Shown: positions 8,183 through 16,986 of the stretch, piece after piece
Numbering within the stretch: position 1 is the first letter of the stretch
How the letters are laid out: each line of letters starts with the position of its first letter
Source of the DNA: Rhizobium sp. NXC14
GTDB lineage: Bacteria; Pseudomonadota; Alphaproteobacteria; Rhizobiales; Rhizobiaceae
Reading direction: 5' to 3'
Assembly (NCBI RefSeq): GCF_002117485.1
Contig: NZ_CP021030.1
Span: 2,669,001 to 2,733,000 of the forward strand
Length of the DNA: 64,000 bases
Notes under the pieces: generated by a model
The model's input: the letters and a program-made list of their open reading frames with translations, nothing else
The model's database searches: none
Told to the model about the DNA's origin: nothing
Translations under genes and position numbers: made by a program

Positions 8183-9694
8183 CTATCGGCGGTTGAATTC
8201 CGGCGATGCCAGCACCAGCGTCAAACCGCTGATCTTGTTCGGCGCCTGCGACACCACGCGGATCGTTTCATCGCGCGCGGCATCGGCAAGCGTCGATCTC
8301 AGGAACTCGCGCGGATCCTCGTCGCGGCCGAACTGCGCCGCAGCCCGCCTTGCCCAGGCCAGGCGCTCGGCAAGCTGGCTGCCGGTGATCCAGGCGGAAA
8401 AGCCTTCCTCGAAACCGGCCGGGCTCGGCGGCTGCCAGGTCGGCTGCCCCATGCGCTTCAGCGCCCCCTGCCCCAGTGCGCGCGCCGCCCGAAAGGCCTT
8501 GAGCCGTTTGTCCCGCGCCTCTCCGGCGGGATCCGTCGTCACTGGCGCTCCCGCCATGCCAGGCGTATTTGCCGCCATATCGCCCTCATCCGTTCCTTGC
8601 TGATTGGCCGCCAGGAAGCTGCCGACGACGCCGTTGACCGGCCCTGCATTCAGCGCCCTCAGACCAGCAACAACAAAATCGAACGGCTGACGTGCTTTGG
8701 CGCCCTCGTTTTGCCAGGCGGCGGGATGATCGAGCATGGCGGTATAGACGGCGATGAGGTCGCCATCCGTCTTCTTCCACGCGGCCGCCATATCGGAGAC
8801 CATCCCCTCGTCTGGTTGGTCGGAGACGAAATGCACCGCGAGCTTACGGCTGATATGGGCCGCCGTCTTCGGATGGACCGAGAGGTCATCGAGCATGTCG
8901 AGATAATCCTCGCGCGAGCGCCGCCGCCCGCCATAACTGACGCCGAGCACCTCATGCGTGCCGGGCTCCGAAATGTTCGGCCGAAAGGCAATATCCATCT
9001 CCTTGCGGTCGATAGTGAGCCCCGTCAGCACCATGGCCGCGGCAGTAACATCCGCCTGGGTATAGCCGCTGCCGGCGCCGAGCGTGTGGAGTTCCAGGAG
9101 CTCGCGTCCGAGATTTTCGTTCAGCCCCTTGTTGCGCTTGACGCCGCCGGCCGAATCCGGCCCGAGCGAATCCGCCTGATCGAGGTAGATCAGCATGGCG
9201 GGATGAGCGGTGGCGCTACGCAGAAGATCGCCGAACCTGCCCGAAATGAACGGCCGGATTGCCTCGGCCTCGTAGAGCGGCACGATAAGGCGCATCGGCA
9301 GGCTCTTGTTGGCGCTGGTGGAGAAATGATCGGTCCAGAAGGTCGAAAGCCGCTCGTAAAAGCCGTAGGGCGACAGCACCGCCTGCATCAGCCGCAGGTT
9401 CGCATCGTGCTGGAACTGCTGCTGCGCCTGGCGCTGCACAGCCTTGCGCATCTCGCGCCGCGTGGGATCGTCGGTGACCGTCTTCGCATCTTCCCTGATC
9501 TGCTTCAGCTGGTCCTGCAGGCTGAGGATCGCCCGATGACGCATGTCGGGGCCGCCGAGCGGAAAGTCCGGCGTTGCCGCCGCGCCTTTGAACAACTGCC
9601 CGATCAGCTCATCATTGCTTTGCGGCGCCACCTCGCCCGGCCGGAAACCATAACCGAACCGGATCGCCGCCATCGTCGGGAAAGAGAGGCTCAT
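8183..9694 (-). CDS. DUF1800 family protein
   Basis: This 503-residue protein shows the DUF1800 pattern. There is an N-terminal helical part with many Gln and Arg, then LSTFWTDHFSTSANK, an NENLGRELLELHTLG block and VLTGLTIDR. GRELLELHTLG is the most diagnostic segment. A strong AGGAGG site precedes the ATG at 9694. The DUF1501 gene starts 10 bases after this gene ends, so the two form a two-gene operon. DUF1800/DUF1501 pairs are widespread in proteobacteria and are thought to act together. No clear signal peptide is seen here. Confidence 0.88.
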   Translation of the reverse strand: MSLSFPTMAAIRFGYGFRPGEVAPQSNDELIGQLFKGAAATPDFPLGGPDMRHRAILSLQDQLKQIREDAKTVTDDPTRREMRKAVQRQAQQQFQHDANLRLMQAVLSPYGFYERLSTFWTDHFSTSANKSLPMRLIVPLYEAEAIRPFISGRFGDLLRSATAHPAMLIYLDQADSLGPDSAGGVKRNKGLNENLGRELLELHTLGAGSGYTQADVTAAAMVLTGLTIDRKEMDIAFRPNISEPGTHEVLGVSYGGRRRSREDYLDMLDDLSVHPKTAAHISRKLAVHFVSDQPDEGMVSDMAAAWKKTDGDLIAVYTAMLDHPAAWQNEGAKARQPFDFVVAGLRALNAGPVNGVVGSFLAANQQGTDEGDMAANTPGMAGAPVTTDPAGEARDKRLKAFRAARALGQGALKRMGQPTWQPPSPAGFEEGFSAWITGSQLAERLAWARRAAAQFGRDEDPREFLRSTLADAARDETIRVVSQAPNKISGLTLVLASPEFNRR

Positions 9695-10015
9695 GCCCGA
9701 TCACCTCCTGATCACTTGATGGTGACAGGCTGACAGCCGATTGCGACGGCAATCTGTAGGAAATGCGGCGATATCACGACATGGACGATTTGTAATCTGC
9801 TGAAAAGGCTCAGGTTTCATGCAGCACAGAGAAGGCGGGAACGTCTGCATGGAATTCCTCGCCGATATTTTTGAGCACGAAGACGATGATGAAAAATGAA
9901 ACACATCGTCCAGCCGAGATAGCTGGCAATCCGCTACTGTGCTGCTGCGGCCCTCGCTCTTCGAGGCCCCTGCGGGGCACATCAGGATGAGATTTTAGAG
10001 CCGTGGCGCACCTGC
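9695..10015. other. Gene-free stretch with a palindromic repeat copy
   Basis: No convincing gene is present; the open frames here are short and unlike any family. At about 9950-9992 there is a copy of the dispersed palindromic family (CTTCGAGGCCCCTGCGGGGC followed by CATCAGGATGAG). The rest should hold the promoter of the DUF1800-DUF1501 pair. Confidence 0.5.
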
Positions 10016-10816
10016 TTAAACCACCTTGCCCCGGCACGCCCAAGCTACAGACGCGAACGACCGCGGCCCGTCCGGCTCGCCCGCTTCGTAGGCTGCCCTG
10101 AGGGCGGCATCCACCGCTTTGCGCTTCTCCGGCTCGAGCCCGGAGACATATCTCCCAAGCGGTCCCTCGCCGGCAGCGATCGGCTGCCAGTAATCGTCGA
10201 AGGAACGGTAATTCATCCGGATCAGAAGCGACGTCTCCTCGACATCAGCGAGGCCCTCTGCCATGAAGCTCTGCTTCATCTCCCCTGGCCGCATCATTGG
10301 CTGGAAGCAATATTTGCGGCGTAGCGGCAGCGCGTTCTCGTCAAGCATGACGACCGTATCCCACATCATCCGCATGCCCGACATGCCGCCGTAATGGTCC
10401 CAGACCGCGGCGGCGACCGTGCCGCCGGGCCGCACGACGCGGGCCATCTCGGCCACCGCCTTGCCCGCCTCCGGCACGAAATGCAGGACGAGCAACGACA
10501 TCGCTCTGTCGAAACGGTCATTCTCGAAGGGCAGCGCGCAGGCATCCGCCTGCTGGATGGTGACCCGCGGATCGCTATTGGCCCGCTTCGCCGCCTCGAC
10601 AAACACAGGCGAATAGTCGATAGCGGCGATTTCCCGCAGCCCCGGCCTCTGCGCAAGCGTGAACGTCAGGCTGCCGGTGCCGCAGCCGACATCGAGCACG
10701 CGATCCCCATCCGCCAGCCCCGCGAAGTCGATCAGCATCGGCGCCAACGTCCGGCTCCACCGGCCCATAAGCCGCTCATAGCCATCTGCACTTTCGACAT
10801 GGAAACTCGACGGCAT
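10016..10816 (-). CDS. Class I SAM-dependent methyltransferase
   Basis: The 266-residue protein carries the methyltransferase-11 motifs. SAM-binding motif I is VLDVGCGTGSLTF at about 40-52, followed by the acidic IAAIDYS strand end and QQADACALPFENDRFD. Motif post-II/III is MARVVRPGGTVAAAVWDH. It belongs to the UbiE/Coq5-like class, but the acceptor is unknown. It lies downstream of the frameshifted NmrA-type reductase on the same strand, 146 bases apart, and may have its own promoter. Confidence 0.85.
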   Translation of the reverse strand: MPSSFHVESADGYERLMGRWSRTLAPMLIDFAGLADGDRVLDVGCGTGSLTFTLAQRPGLREIAAIDYSPVFVEAAKRANSDPRVTIQQADACALPFENDRFDRAMSLLVLHFVPEAGKAVAEMARVVRPGGTVAAAVWDHYGGMSGMRMMWDTVVMLDENALPLRRKYCFQPMMRPGEMKQSFMAEGLADVEETSLLIRMNYRSFDDYWQPIAAGEGPLGRYVSGLEPEKRKAVDAALRAAYEAGEPDGPRSFASVAWACRGKVV

Positions 10817-10912
10817 GGAAGCCTCCCCTCCAAGGACGACGGCTCATTATGAACTGGCCGACGCCCGCCGCAAGGGGATAGTGGTTCTGAAACTGGAGGG
10901 ATTTCTCCGTGG

Positions 10913-10932
10913 TCCTCGGCCCGCGCCGAGGA
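10913..10932. repeat. Small inverted repeat before the methyltransferase gene
   Basis: TCCTCGG and CCGAGGA pair around a six-base spacer. It sits between the stop of the NmrA-type gene and the start of the methyltransferase gene on the minus strand. No T run follows, so a terminator is not supported. It may be a remnant of the dispersed palindromic family. Confidence 0.35.
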
Positions 10933-10962
10933 TCTGCCATTCTTGATGGCCGCGAGATCGCC

Positions 10963-11845
10963 TCACCCGGTCGCCCTCTCGAGAACGCTCCAGTCAAACG
11001 CGCGCGCCCAACCGCGGTAGCGGTGCCAGCCGACCTCAGGGAAATCCCGGCGCAGGGCGGCGATGTCGGCGTCGTAGCCGGTGCGGTCGAACCATTCGAA
11101 CATCAGCGCCGCATCCTCGCTCTGCTGCCGCATTGCGGCAATCGGTAACTCCTGGTAGGCGATCGGGCGCCCTAGCGTTTCGGAGAGGATCCTCACCTGC
11201 TCCTCGCCCGACAATTCGTCACCCGCAATGTCGAAACGCTGGCCGAACACCTTTTCGCGCCGTTCGGCCAAGGCCGCGACGAAGGCGCCGATATCGGCGA
11301 GGCAGATTTGCTGCAGCACGCGCGCGGGCGGCAGCGCCGCGGCATAGACACCCTGGCGCAGCCCGTCGATAGCCCACGGCGCCGCGGTGTTTTCCATGAA
11401 GGCGACGGGTGCACTGACCGTGTAGGGAATGCCTAGACCGGCAATATGTTGCTCGACCAGATATTTGCTGTCGAAATGCGGAATGCCGGTCTTCTTGTCG
11501 GCATCGCCGACGGAGGAATAGATCAGGTGGCCGATGCCGGCGGCCTTCGCTCCATTGGCGGCGGTTATGCCCTGGCGGGTTTCCGCTTCCGTTCCGGCCT
11601 CATAGCTGTTGCCCATCAGGAACATCGTGTCGACGCCGCTTGCGGCCTTCGTCACCGACGCCGCATCATCGAGATCACCCCCGACGATCTCCACTCCGGC
11701 GGCGGCCAGCCGATTTGCGGCGTCGCTGTCCGGCCTGCGGCTGATCGCCTTGACGCGATGCCCCCCGCGCCATCAGTGCGCGCGCGACCGCGCCGCCCTG
11801 CTGGCCGGTGGCGCCGGCTACCAGAACGCTTCTTCCATTGCTCAT
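10963..11845 (-). pseudogene. NmrA/SDR-type NAD(P)-binding protein with a one-base frameshift
   Basis: The coding signal starts at an ATG at 11845 with the dinucleotide-binding motif VLVAGATGQQGGAV and continues to 10963, but the frame breaks at a run of six C at 11761-11766. Removing one C restores a continuous protein of about 293 residues (…MARGHRVKAISRRPDSDAANRL joining VEIVGGDLDD). The remainder has MFLMGNSYEAG, the HFDSKYLVEQHI segment and a typical NmrA C-terminus. The family are redox-sensing or ketone/quinone reductase-like proteins. It is divergent from a LysR gene, its likely regulator. Sequencing error and true inactivation both fit. Confidence 0.8.
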
Positions 11846-11946
11846 CTCTCTGCTCCTTGTGGTTGGCGATCAGCCAGAAGATAAGACCTGTCGAATTGAA
11901 CCATAATAGGCTACATCAGGGAAACATCGTGCCACTGGTGAATACA

Positions 11947-12870
11947 ATGCTGGATCTCAACGACATCCTTATCTTCGCCCGCGTCGTCGAGGCCGGCAGC
12001 TTCACCGCCGCCGCCCGCCTGCTTGCCATGCCGAAGACGACGGTCAGCCGCCGTATCGCCGCGCTTGAGCGCGAGGTGGGAGTGTGGCTGCTGCAGCGCA
12101 CCACTCGCAGCCTCAGGCTGACGGATGCGGGGCGCCTTTATTACGAGGAGTGCAGCGCGGCGCTCGGCGCCTTCGAGCAGGCAAATCTGCGCCTGGCCGA
12201 GGCGCGGGCGGAGCCCGCCGGCACGATCCGCATCTCCGCACCGGTCGGCTTCGGCGGTCATTTCCTTTCCGCCGCCATCTCCGATTTCCTGGCAATCTAC
12301 CCCAAGACGAAGGTGGAATTGCGCCTGACCGACGACAGGCTCAATCTCATCGAGAACGGCATAGACCTCGCCTTCCGCACCGGCATTCTGGAGGATTCGA
12401 CGCTGATCGCCCGCAAGCTCGGCTCGACCTACAGGATTTTCTGCGCCAGCCCCGACTATCTCGCCCGCTGCGGCGCGCCGGATCGTCCGGCGGACCTCGC
12501 CCATCACGCCTGCGTCATCGCGGGTCCGTCGGCGGCTGGTGCGCACTGGGTGCTGGAGAGCGCCGGCATCAAGGAAACGGTCACGGTGTCCGGACGTTTC
12601 GCCGCCAACGAAATTCAGGCGGTCATGACTGCCGCGATCGCCGGCTTCGGCATCGCACAGTTGCCGCAAAGAATGGCTGCGGCTTGCATCGCGGACGGCC
12701 GGCTGCGGCGCGTCCTCGACGGCTACACGACCCCGCCCGGCGGTCTGCATGTCGTCTATCCCAGCAACCAGCACCTGTCGCCGCTGGTCAAGGCATTCAT
12801 CCAACTGGCGATCGATCACCTGAACGTCGGAAAAGACGCAATCGAGGCACCGGCGATCACACCTCGATGA
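11947..12870 (+). CDS. LysR-family transcriptional regulator
   Basis: I place the start at the ATG at 11947 (GGTGAA site 7 bases upstream); the frame continues further upstream only as antisense to the neighbour. The 307-residue protein has the N-terminal winged helix (FARVVEAGSFTAAARLL, KTTVSRRIAALER, LLQRTTRSLRLTDAG). An effector-binding domain follows, with GTIRISAPVGFG and the LxxNGIDLAFR block typical of the CrgA/DsdC-like subgroup. It is divergent from the NmrA-type gene with about 100 bases between, the usual layout in which LysR controls its neighbour and itself. Confidence 0.92.
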   Translation: MLDLNDILIFARVVEAGSFTAAARLLAMPKTTVSRRIAALEREVGVWLLQRTTRSLRLTDAGRLYYEECSAALGAFEQANLRLAEARAEPAGTIRISAPVGFGGHFLSAAISDFLAIYPKTKVELRLTDDRLNLIENGIDLAFRTGILEDSTLIARKLGSTYRIFCASPDYLARCGAPDRPADLAHHACVIAGPSAAGAHWVLESAGIKETVTVSGRFAANEIQAVMTAAIAGFGIAQLPQRMAAACIADGRLRRVLDGYTTPPGGLHVVYPSNQHLSPLVKAFIQLAIDHLNVGKDAIEAPAITPR

Positions 12871-12925
12871 GCCCGCGGGACTAGCGGGATAAAGAGGAAG
12901 GCCCAGCCGTCGCTAGGCGCCCCTT

Positions 12926-13180
12926 TCACCGCCAAAGGAAATCTGGCCCCGTGCTTTGCGACGTCAATTTGAGCGTCCCGTCCGGTTGAACAACATAGGT
13001 CTCGAAGACACGGTAGCCGAACGCACCGAGAAAGGTGTGGTTGACCACTGTTCCCGGGCGATAGGGCGAATGAATGACCTTACCGCCATAGGTGAGACTG
13101 CCCTGTAGCGGCTGCGGTTCGCCTGAAGTACTGGCGCAGGCCGTGAGGGCGAAGAAAACGGCAATGAGCGCGTGCTTCAT
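12926..13180 (-). CDS. Small lipoprotein, unknown
   Basis: I choose the ATG at 13180 because GGAGGAG lies at ideal spacing and the product then begins with a clean lipoprotein signal ending in LTAC. About 84 residues: the mature part is short, beta-rich and ends DFLWR. No family recognised. It converges on the LysR gene. Confidence 0.65.
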   Translation of the reverse strand: MKHALIAVFFALTACASTSGEPQPLQGSLTYGGKVIHSPYRPGTVVNHTFLGAFGYRVFETYVVQPDGTLKLTSQSTGPDFLWR

Positions 13181-13233
13181 CCTGGCATCTCCTCCCGATG
13201 ACAATGGCAGCGGAAGAATACGACTTTACGCAG

Positions 13234-13611
13234 TCAGAAGACAGCGTTCTTGCCTTCGTAATCTCTGCGCAGGGACTGCGCGCGCGAAAGCGCGCTGGCG
13301 ATCCTCTCGTCGGTGAAGGGCTTGGCGATCACATCGAGAGCGCCCTCGATGCCGTTTCCGACGCTTTCCGGACTGCCGGTGACGAAGATCACGTCGACGC
13401 CGTGGCGATCGATCAGCCGGCGCGCGAGCTGCGCGCCGCTCAAGCCGTCGGCAAGGCTGAGATCGACCAGTGCGACATCGCTTCTCTGAGCATAGGCGAG
13501 CGCCTGCTCGATTGTCGAAACCGGCCCGAGAGTCTGGTGGCCAGCATCCTGCGCGATACGCTCGAGTTCCATGGCAATGATGTTCTCGTCTTCAACGATC
13601 AGGACTTTCAT
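13234..13611 (-). CDS. Single-domain response regulator
   Basis: Starting at the ATG at 13611 (GGAGGAG site), the 125-residue protein is a lone receiver domain. It has the acidic pair in IVEDENI (about 7-8), the phosphoacceptor Asp in ALVDLSL (about 53), the Thr in IFVTGSPE and the Lys in VIAKPFTDE. There is no output domain, as in CheY- or Spo0F-like proteins. Position-wise it is most like the short receivers that work with HWE/HisKA2 kinases in alphaproteobacteria. No kinase gene is adjacent, so the partner is unknown. Confidence 0.88.
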   Translation of the reverse strand: MKVLIVEDENIIAMELERIAQDAGHQTLGPVSTIEQALAYAQRSDVALVDLSLADGLSGAQLARRLIDRHGVDVIFVTGSPESVGNGIEGALDVIAKPFTDERIASALSRAQSLRRDYEGKNAVF

Positions 13612-13749
13612 GGATCTTGCTCCTCCCATGGGCAAGCGGGCCGCCGGGCACACCGACGGCAACCGCTACAACGCGACTTTCCCTCGAAAGTTTCCGAGGT
13701 AGAAGGCATGCGTGTCGAAATGGTAACTGATTTCCTCGTGTCATCGGCG

Positions 13750-14310
13750 CTACCGTTCGATGCTGCCATTGCGCCGGATCTTCCTTTGCAGGAGCAGGAT
13801 GCCATAGAGCAGCGCTTCGGCCGTCGGCGGACAGCCGGGAACATAGATGTCGACCGGCACCACGCGGTCGCAGCCGCGCACGACGGAATAGGAATAATGG
13901 TAGTAGCCACCACCATTGGCGCAGGAGCCCATGGAGATTACGTAGCGCGGTTCCGGCATCTGGTCATAAACCTTGCGCAGCGCAGGCGCCATCTTGTTGC
14001 ACAGTGTGCCCGCGACGATCATCAGGTCCGACTGCCTTGGGCTTCCGCGCGGGGCGACGCCGAAGCGCTCGACATCGTAGCGCGGCATGGACATCTGCAT
14101 CATTTCGATGGCGCAGCAGGCCAGACCGAAGGTCATCCACATCAGCGAGCCCGTGCGCGCCCAGGTGATGAGTTCGTCGGTGCTGGTGACGAGAAAACCC
14201 TTGTCGGCAAGCTCGGCATTGATTGTGCCCATCATCGGGTCGCCCTGCCGCTGTTCGCCGGGGAATTGGAAATTGCCGGGCGCCGGGCGCGGCTGCGTGA
14301 AGGACGGCAT
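13750..14310 (-). CDS. nuoB: NADH-quinone oxidoreductase subunit B, stand-alone copy
   Basis: The ATG at 14310 follows AGGAGAAG; the product is about 186 residues, normal for NuoB. All four ligands of the N2 iron-sulfur cluster are present: the adjacent pair in GLACCAIEM (Cys65, Cys66), one in GSCANGGG (Cys130) and one in [10 protein letters not shown] (Cys160). NuoB sits at the quinone end of complex I. What is unusual is the context: nuoA and nuoC are absent on both sides. This is probably a second copy outside the main nuo operon, and it looks functional by sequence. Confidence 0.9.
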   Translation of the reverse strand: MPSFTQPRPAPGNFQFPGEQRQGDPMMGTINAELADKGFLVTSTDELITWARTGSLMWMTFGLACCAIEMMQMSMPRYDVERFGVAPRGSPRQSDLMIVAGTLCNKMAPALRKVYDQMPEPRYVISMGSCANGGGYYHYSYSVVRGCDRVVPVDIYVPGCPPTAEALLYGILLLQRKIRRNGSIER

Positions 14311-14453
14311 CGTCTTCTCCTGTGAGCCGACCTCAAACCCAGCGCACACGACAAAGTTCCGGCCGCGCCGGTCCCTGTGCGATAACGGACACGCTTCCTG
14401 ATTTCTGTTCTGAGATGCGGCGCTCAATGCCGAAGGATTGCCCGGCCCGATCG

Positions 14454-14819
14454 CTAGTCCTTATCGAGGAACCAGCGGATGGCGGCGTCGTTCCGACACC
14501 GCGAGAGCGGCAATTGCCGCACGGAGTAAATACGGGTGATTCCCTCCTCACCGTCCGTGTCGACGTCCATGCAGGCGCAGGCATAACCATGCGCGGCATA
14601 GGTGTAGACAAATTCGCCGGTCGTCAGGTCCGGGATCTTGTCCATTCCCTCGGCCGCCTTGTAGCCGCTGCCATTGTCCATGATGGTCCAGCCGCCGCCG
14701 GCATCCATGAGCAACCATTTGGCCATCGAGGGATTGTCCAGCCAGCCGCAGCGGCGTTCGGCATGCGCCGCGGCGGGCAGGAGAAGCATCATCAGAACAA
14801 GCGCAGGCAATCTGGCCAT
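14454..14819 (-). CDS. DUF4087 family secreted protein
   Basis: From the ATG at 14819 (GGAGGGG site), the 121-residue protein has a signal peptide ([20 protein letters not shown]). A small cysteine-containing domain follows: [31 protein letters not shown] and [10 protein letters not shown], which I recognise as DUF4087. It is likely periplasmic with paired cysteines. Function is unknown for the family. Confidence 0.75.
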   Translation of the reverse strand: MARLPALVLMMLLLPAAAHAERRCGWLDNPSMAKWLLMDAGGGWTIMDNGSGYKAAEGMDKIPDLTTGEFVYTYAAHGYACACMDVDTDGEEGITRIYSVRQLPLSRCRNDAAIRWFLDKD

Positions 14820-14945
14820 CGACCCCTCCAAGTCACCTCCCACTATGCATGGTCGGTGCCCGGCAAGGCAACAGCGGTTTTCCGATTGGCCTGGGACGAT
14901 GTCCACAGGTGTCATCCATCCGCCCTCGCCCTTCGAGGCTCCGGC

Positions 14946-15731
14946 CTACGATTTCGCCTTTGCTGCTTCCTCCCGGAACGCCGCCTCGCCGGCATCGGAG
15001 ACTTCGACCCATTTTTTGTCTGGCTCGGCCTCGGCAACGTAACTGTCGTGCCAGTTCCACCATTTATAGGTCGGGGTCTGCGGATAGCCAGCAGGGGAGT
15101 CCTCCCAGACTTCCTGGCGCCCGAGCGGCGTGATGTCGAGATAATTCCAGGTGCCGCCCATCTGCTCGTCGCCGCGGTTGTTGACGAAATAGGTGCGGAA
15201 GATGCGCTCGCCGTCGCGGTAGAAGACATTGGTGCCGTGCCACTCGTCGACGCCGAAATCCTTGTCGAAGTCGTCGGTGATCGTCACCCAGGGCATCGTC
15301 CATCCCATCCGTTCCTTCAGCCGCGCTATGTCGGCCTGCGGCGCGCGCGAGGCGAAGACCAGCGTCGTGTCGCGGGCGTTGAGATGGGCGACATGTGCGA
15401 CCTGATCGGCAACCATCGAGCAGCCGCGGCAGGCATGCTCGGGCCAGCCGAAGACGCCGGGCTCGTAAAAGGCGCGGTAGACGATGAGCTGGTGCCGGCC
15501 TTCGAACAGGTCGAGCAAGCTGATCCTGCCCTGCGGCGCTCCGAAAGCATATTGCTTTGCGACGGCCATCCACGGCATGCGCCGCCGCTCGGCGGCAAGC
15601 GCGTCACGAGCACGCGTATGCGCCTTTTCCTTCACCAGAAGCTGCCTGTGAGCCGCCTCCCAGGCCTGCTGCGGCACGACAGGCGGCCGCTGCATGGCCT
15701 GTCCGCCCTTTCCATTCTCTGTTGCAGTCAT
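14946..15731 (-). CDS. DUF899 family thioredoxin-like protein
   Basis: Translation from the ATG at 15731 (GAGGAG site) gives about 261 residues of the DUF899 family. Seen are the RRRMPW patch, YEFGAPQG-like AFGAPQGRISLLDLFEGR, IVYRAFYEP, HACRGCSMVADQV, FASRAPQADIARLKERMGW and the closing TPTYKWWNWHDSY. The family has a thioredoxin-like fold and is often annotated as predicted dithiol-disulfide oxidoreductase, but biochemical proof is lacking. The frame stays open for 116 codons upstream only because of the 21-bp repeat array, and that part is not protein. Confidence 0.85.
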   Translation of the reverse strand: MTATENGKGGQAMQRPPVVPQQAWEAAHRQLLVKEKAHTRARDALAAERRRMPWMAVAKQYAFGAPQGRISLLDLFEGRHQLIVYRAFYEPGVFGWPEHACRGCSMVADQVAHVAHLNARDTTLVFASRAPQADIARLKERMGWTMPWVTITDDFDKDFGVDEWHGTNVFYRDGERIFRTYFVNNRGDEQMGGTWNYLDITPLGRQEVWEDSPAGYPQTPTYKWWNWHDSYVAEAEPDKKWVEVSDAGEAAFREEAAKAKS

Positions 15732-15863
15732 CGCTTCAATCTCCTCGATGGGGCGAGTTCCCGCGCCTTCTTGTCCGAAGGCCGGTGCATCGCGGTTGGT
15801 CGGACATAGTTTCGCATCGGGCATCGAACAGTGGGAGTAACAAGTGTGTCTGTTATCCCGCGG

Positions 15864-15960
15864 CCAACGCAGTTGGTCCGCAGGCCAACGCAGTTGGTCC
15901 GTAAGCCAACGCAGTTGGTCCGTAAGCCAACGCAGTTGGTCCGTTGGCCAAAGCAACTGT
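15864..15960. repeat. Tandem array of 21-bp units, each holding a palindrome
   Basis: Four units repeat with exact 21-bp spacing. Each centres on the dyad CCAAC-GCA-GTTGG, at 15864-15876, 15885-15897, 15906-15918 and 15927-15939. A fifth, degenerate unit is at 15948-15960. Because 21 bp is two helical turns, all dyads face the same side of the DNA. The array lies between the divergent DUF899 (start 15731) and cyclase (start 16057) genes. It looks like a multi-site operator, but a minisatellite is also possible. The units stay open in several frames, which is a by-product of 21 being a multiple of 3. Confidence 0.85.
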
Positions 15961-16056
15961 TCCGCCCGCGGCTGACGAAACCTGCTCAACCAACACAACA
16001 GTTGCCAAAACCCACATGTTGACGGAAGCTTCACCACGGCCATTGGATCGTACGAC

Positions 16057-16827
16057 ATGACAACAGAATCCACCTTCACGGAGCAGGCAAGGCACGGCAG
16101 CGCCAGGATCTGCCGCGGCTGCTGGGATCAGATGCATATGCCGATCCCGATCGGCGGCCCGCTTGCGCTTCCCTTCCGCGCCCTCGGCATTACCCGCAGC
16201 AAGATGAATCCCGATATCTGCACGATCTGCGAGCGCTCGTTCCAATATGTGCAGAAGCAGCGCCAGATCACTGTCGACGCCACCATTCTGTTCGCCGACA
16301 TCAGGGGCTTTACCGATCTTTCCCAGCGTATCGAGGCAGTGCACTTGAGTGAAATCGTCAGCCTGTTCCAGGATCGCTGCGCCCAGGCGATTTGGGCGCA
16401 TGACGGCATCGTCAACAAGCAGATGGGCGACGGTCTGATGGCGATCTTCAATTTCCCGATCATCCGCAAGGATCACGCCGGTGCGGCGATCAGGGCCGCC
16501 CAGGAGATCCAGCGCAACTGCGCCGCGGCGCTGAGCGGGCTGGCGCTCGACGCGCTGTCCGGTCGCACCTTGGGCGTCGGCGTCGGCATCCATTCCGGCG
16601 AGGTGCAGATCGGCGAATTCTCGAGCTTCCGCAGCGATTTCACCGCGATCGGCGGCGTCGTCAACCAGGCCGCAAGGCTCGAATCCCAGGCCGCCGCCGG
16701 CGAGATACTGATCTCGGCCGAAACGGCCGCGAAGGCTCCCGACCTCGCGGCAGACGCCGAAACGCGCATGCTGGCGCTGAAGGGCATTGAGCAGCCGGTG
16801 CGAGCAAGCGTGCTGCTCAAACGCTGA
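16057..16827 (+). CDS. Class III adenylate/guanylate cyclase with N-terminal Cys pairs
   Basis: This 256-residue cytosolic protein has a class III cyclase domain from about residue 70. Metal site 1 is LFADIRGFTDL, metal site 2 lies in KQMGDGLMAIF, and the transition-state Asn/Arg block is VNQAARLES. The substrate-selecting pair reads Lys (NKQMGDG) and Thr (DFTAIGG), which fits the K/T class often linked to ATP use. The region before it holds two CxxC pairs (Cys19/22 and Cys55/58) that could bind zinc or sense redox. The start ATG has a weak GGATCG site. The 21-bp repeat array lies about 96 bases upstream. Confidence 0.85.
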   Translation: MTTESTFTEQARHGSARICRGCWDQMHMPIPIGGPLALPFRALGITRSKMNPDICTICERSFQYVQKQRQITVDATILFADIRGFTDLSQRIEAVHLSEIVSLFQDRCAQAIWAHDGIVNKQMGDGLMAIFNFPIIRKDHAGAAIRAAQEIQRNCAAALSGLALDALSGRTLGVGVGIHSGEVQIGEFSSFRSDFTAIGGVVNQAARLESQAAAGEILISAETAAKAPDLAADAETRMLALKGIEQPVRASVLLKR

Positions 16828-16986
16828 GCGACGGCGATACAGCCTTCTCAAAGCATTATCGCGCCGTCAACATGGCAGCTGCAATTTCTCAAGCTGTGAT
16901 TGCGAACACATCGGATCACAAGCAAGTTAATCCTCCGGAAACAAACATCGCTTATCTCTGAGCTGTTCTAACCGCTGGGGTATCTC

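Noticed and set aside
8054..9733. 559-codon plus-strand frame opposite DUF1800
   Set aside because: Antisense to a well supported gene; no domain features.
11446..11946. N-terminal 167-residue extension of the LysR gene
   Set aside because: It overlaps the divergent NmrA gene in antisense. LysR homology starts exactly at the ATG at 11947.
15864..15960. CRISPR array
   Set aside because: Units are contiguous 21-bp copies with no unique spacers and no cas genes in the window.
15831..16079. Heptapeptide-repeat proteins read through the 21-bp array
   Set aside because: A 21-bp repeat without stops gives heptad repeats in several frames on both strands. There is no ribosome site and no family match; the frames only extend real neighbours.
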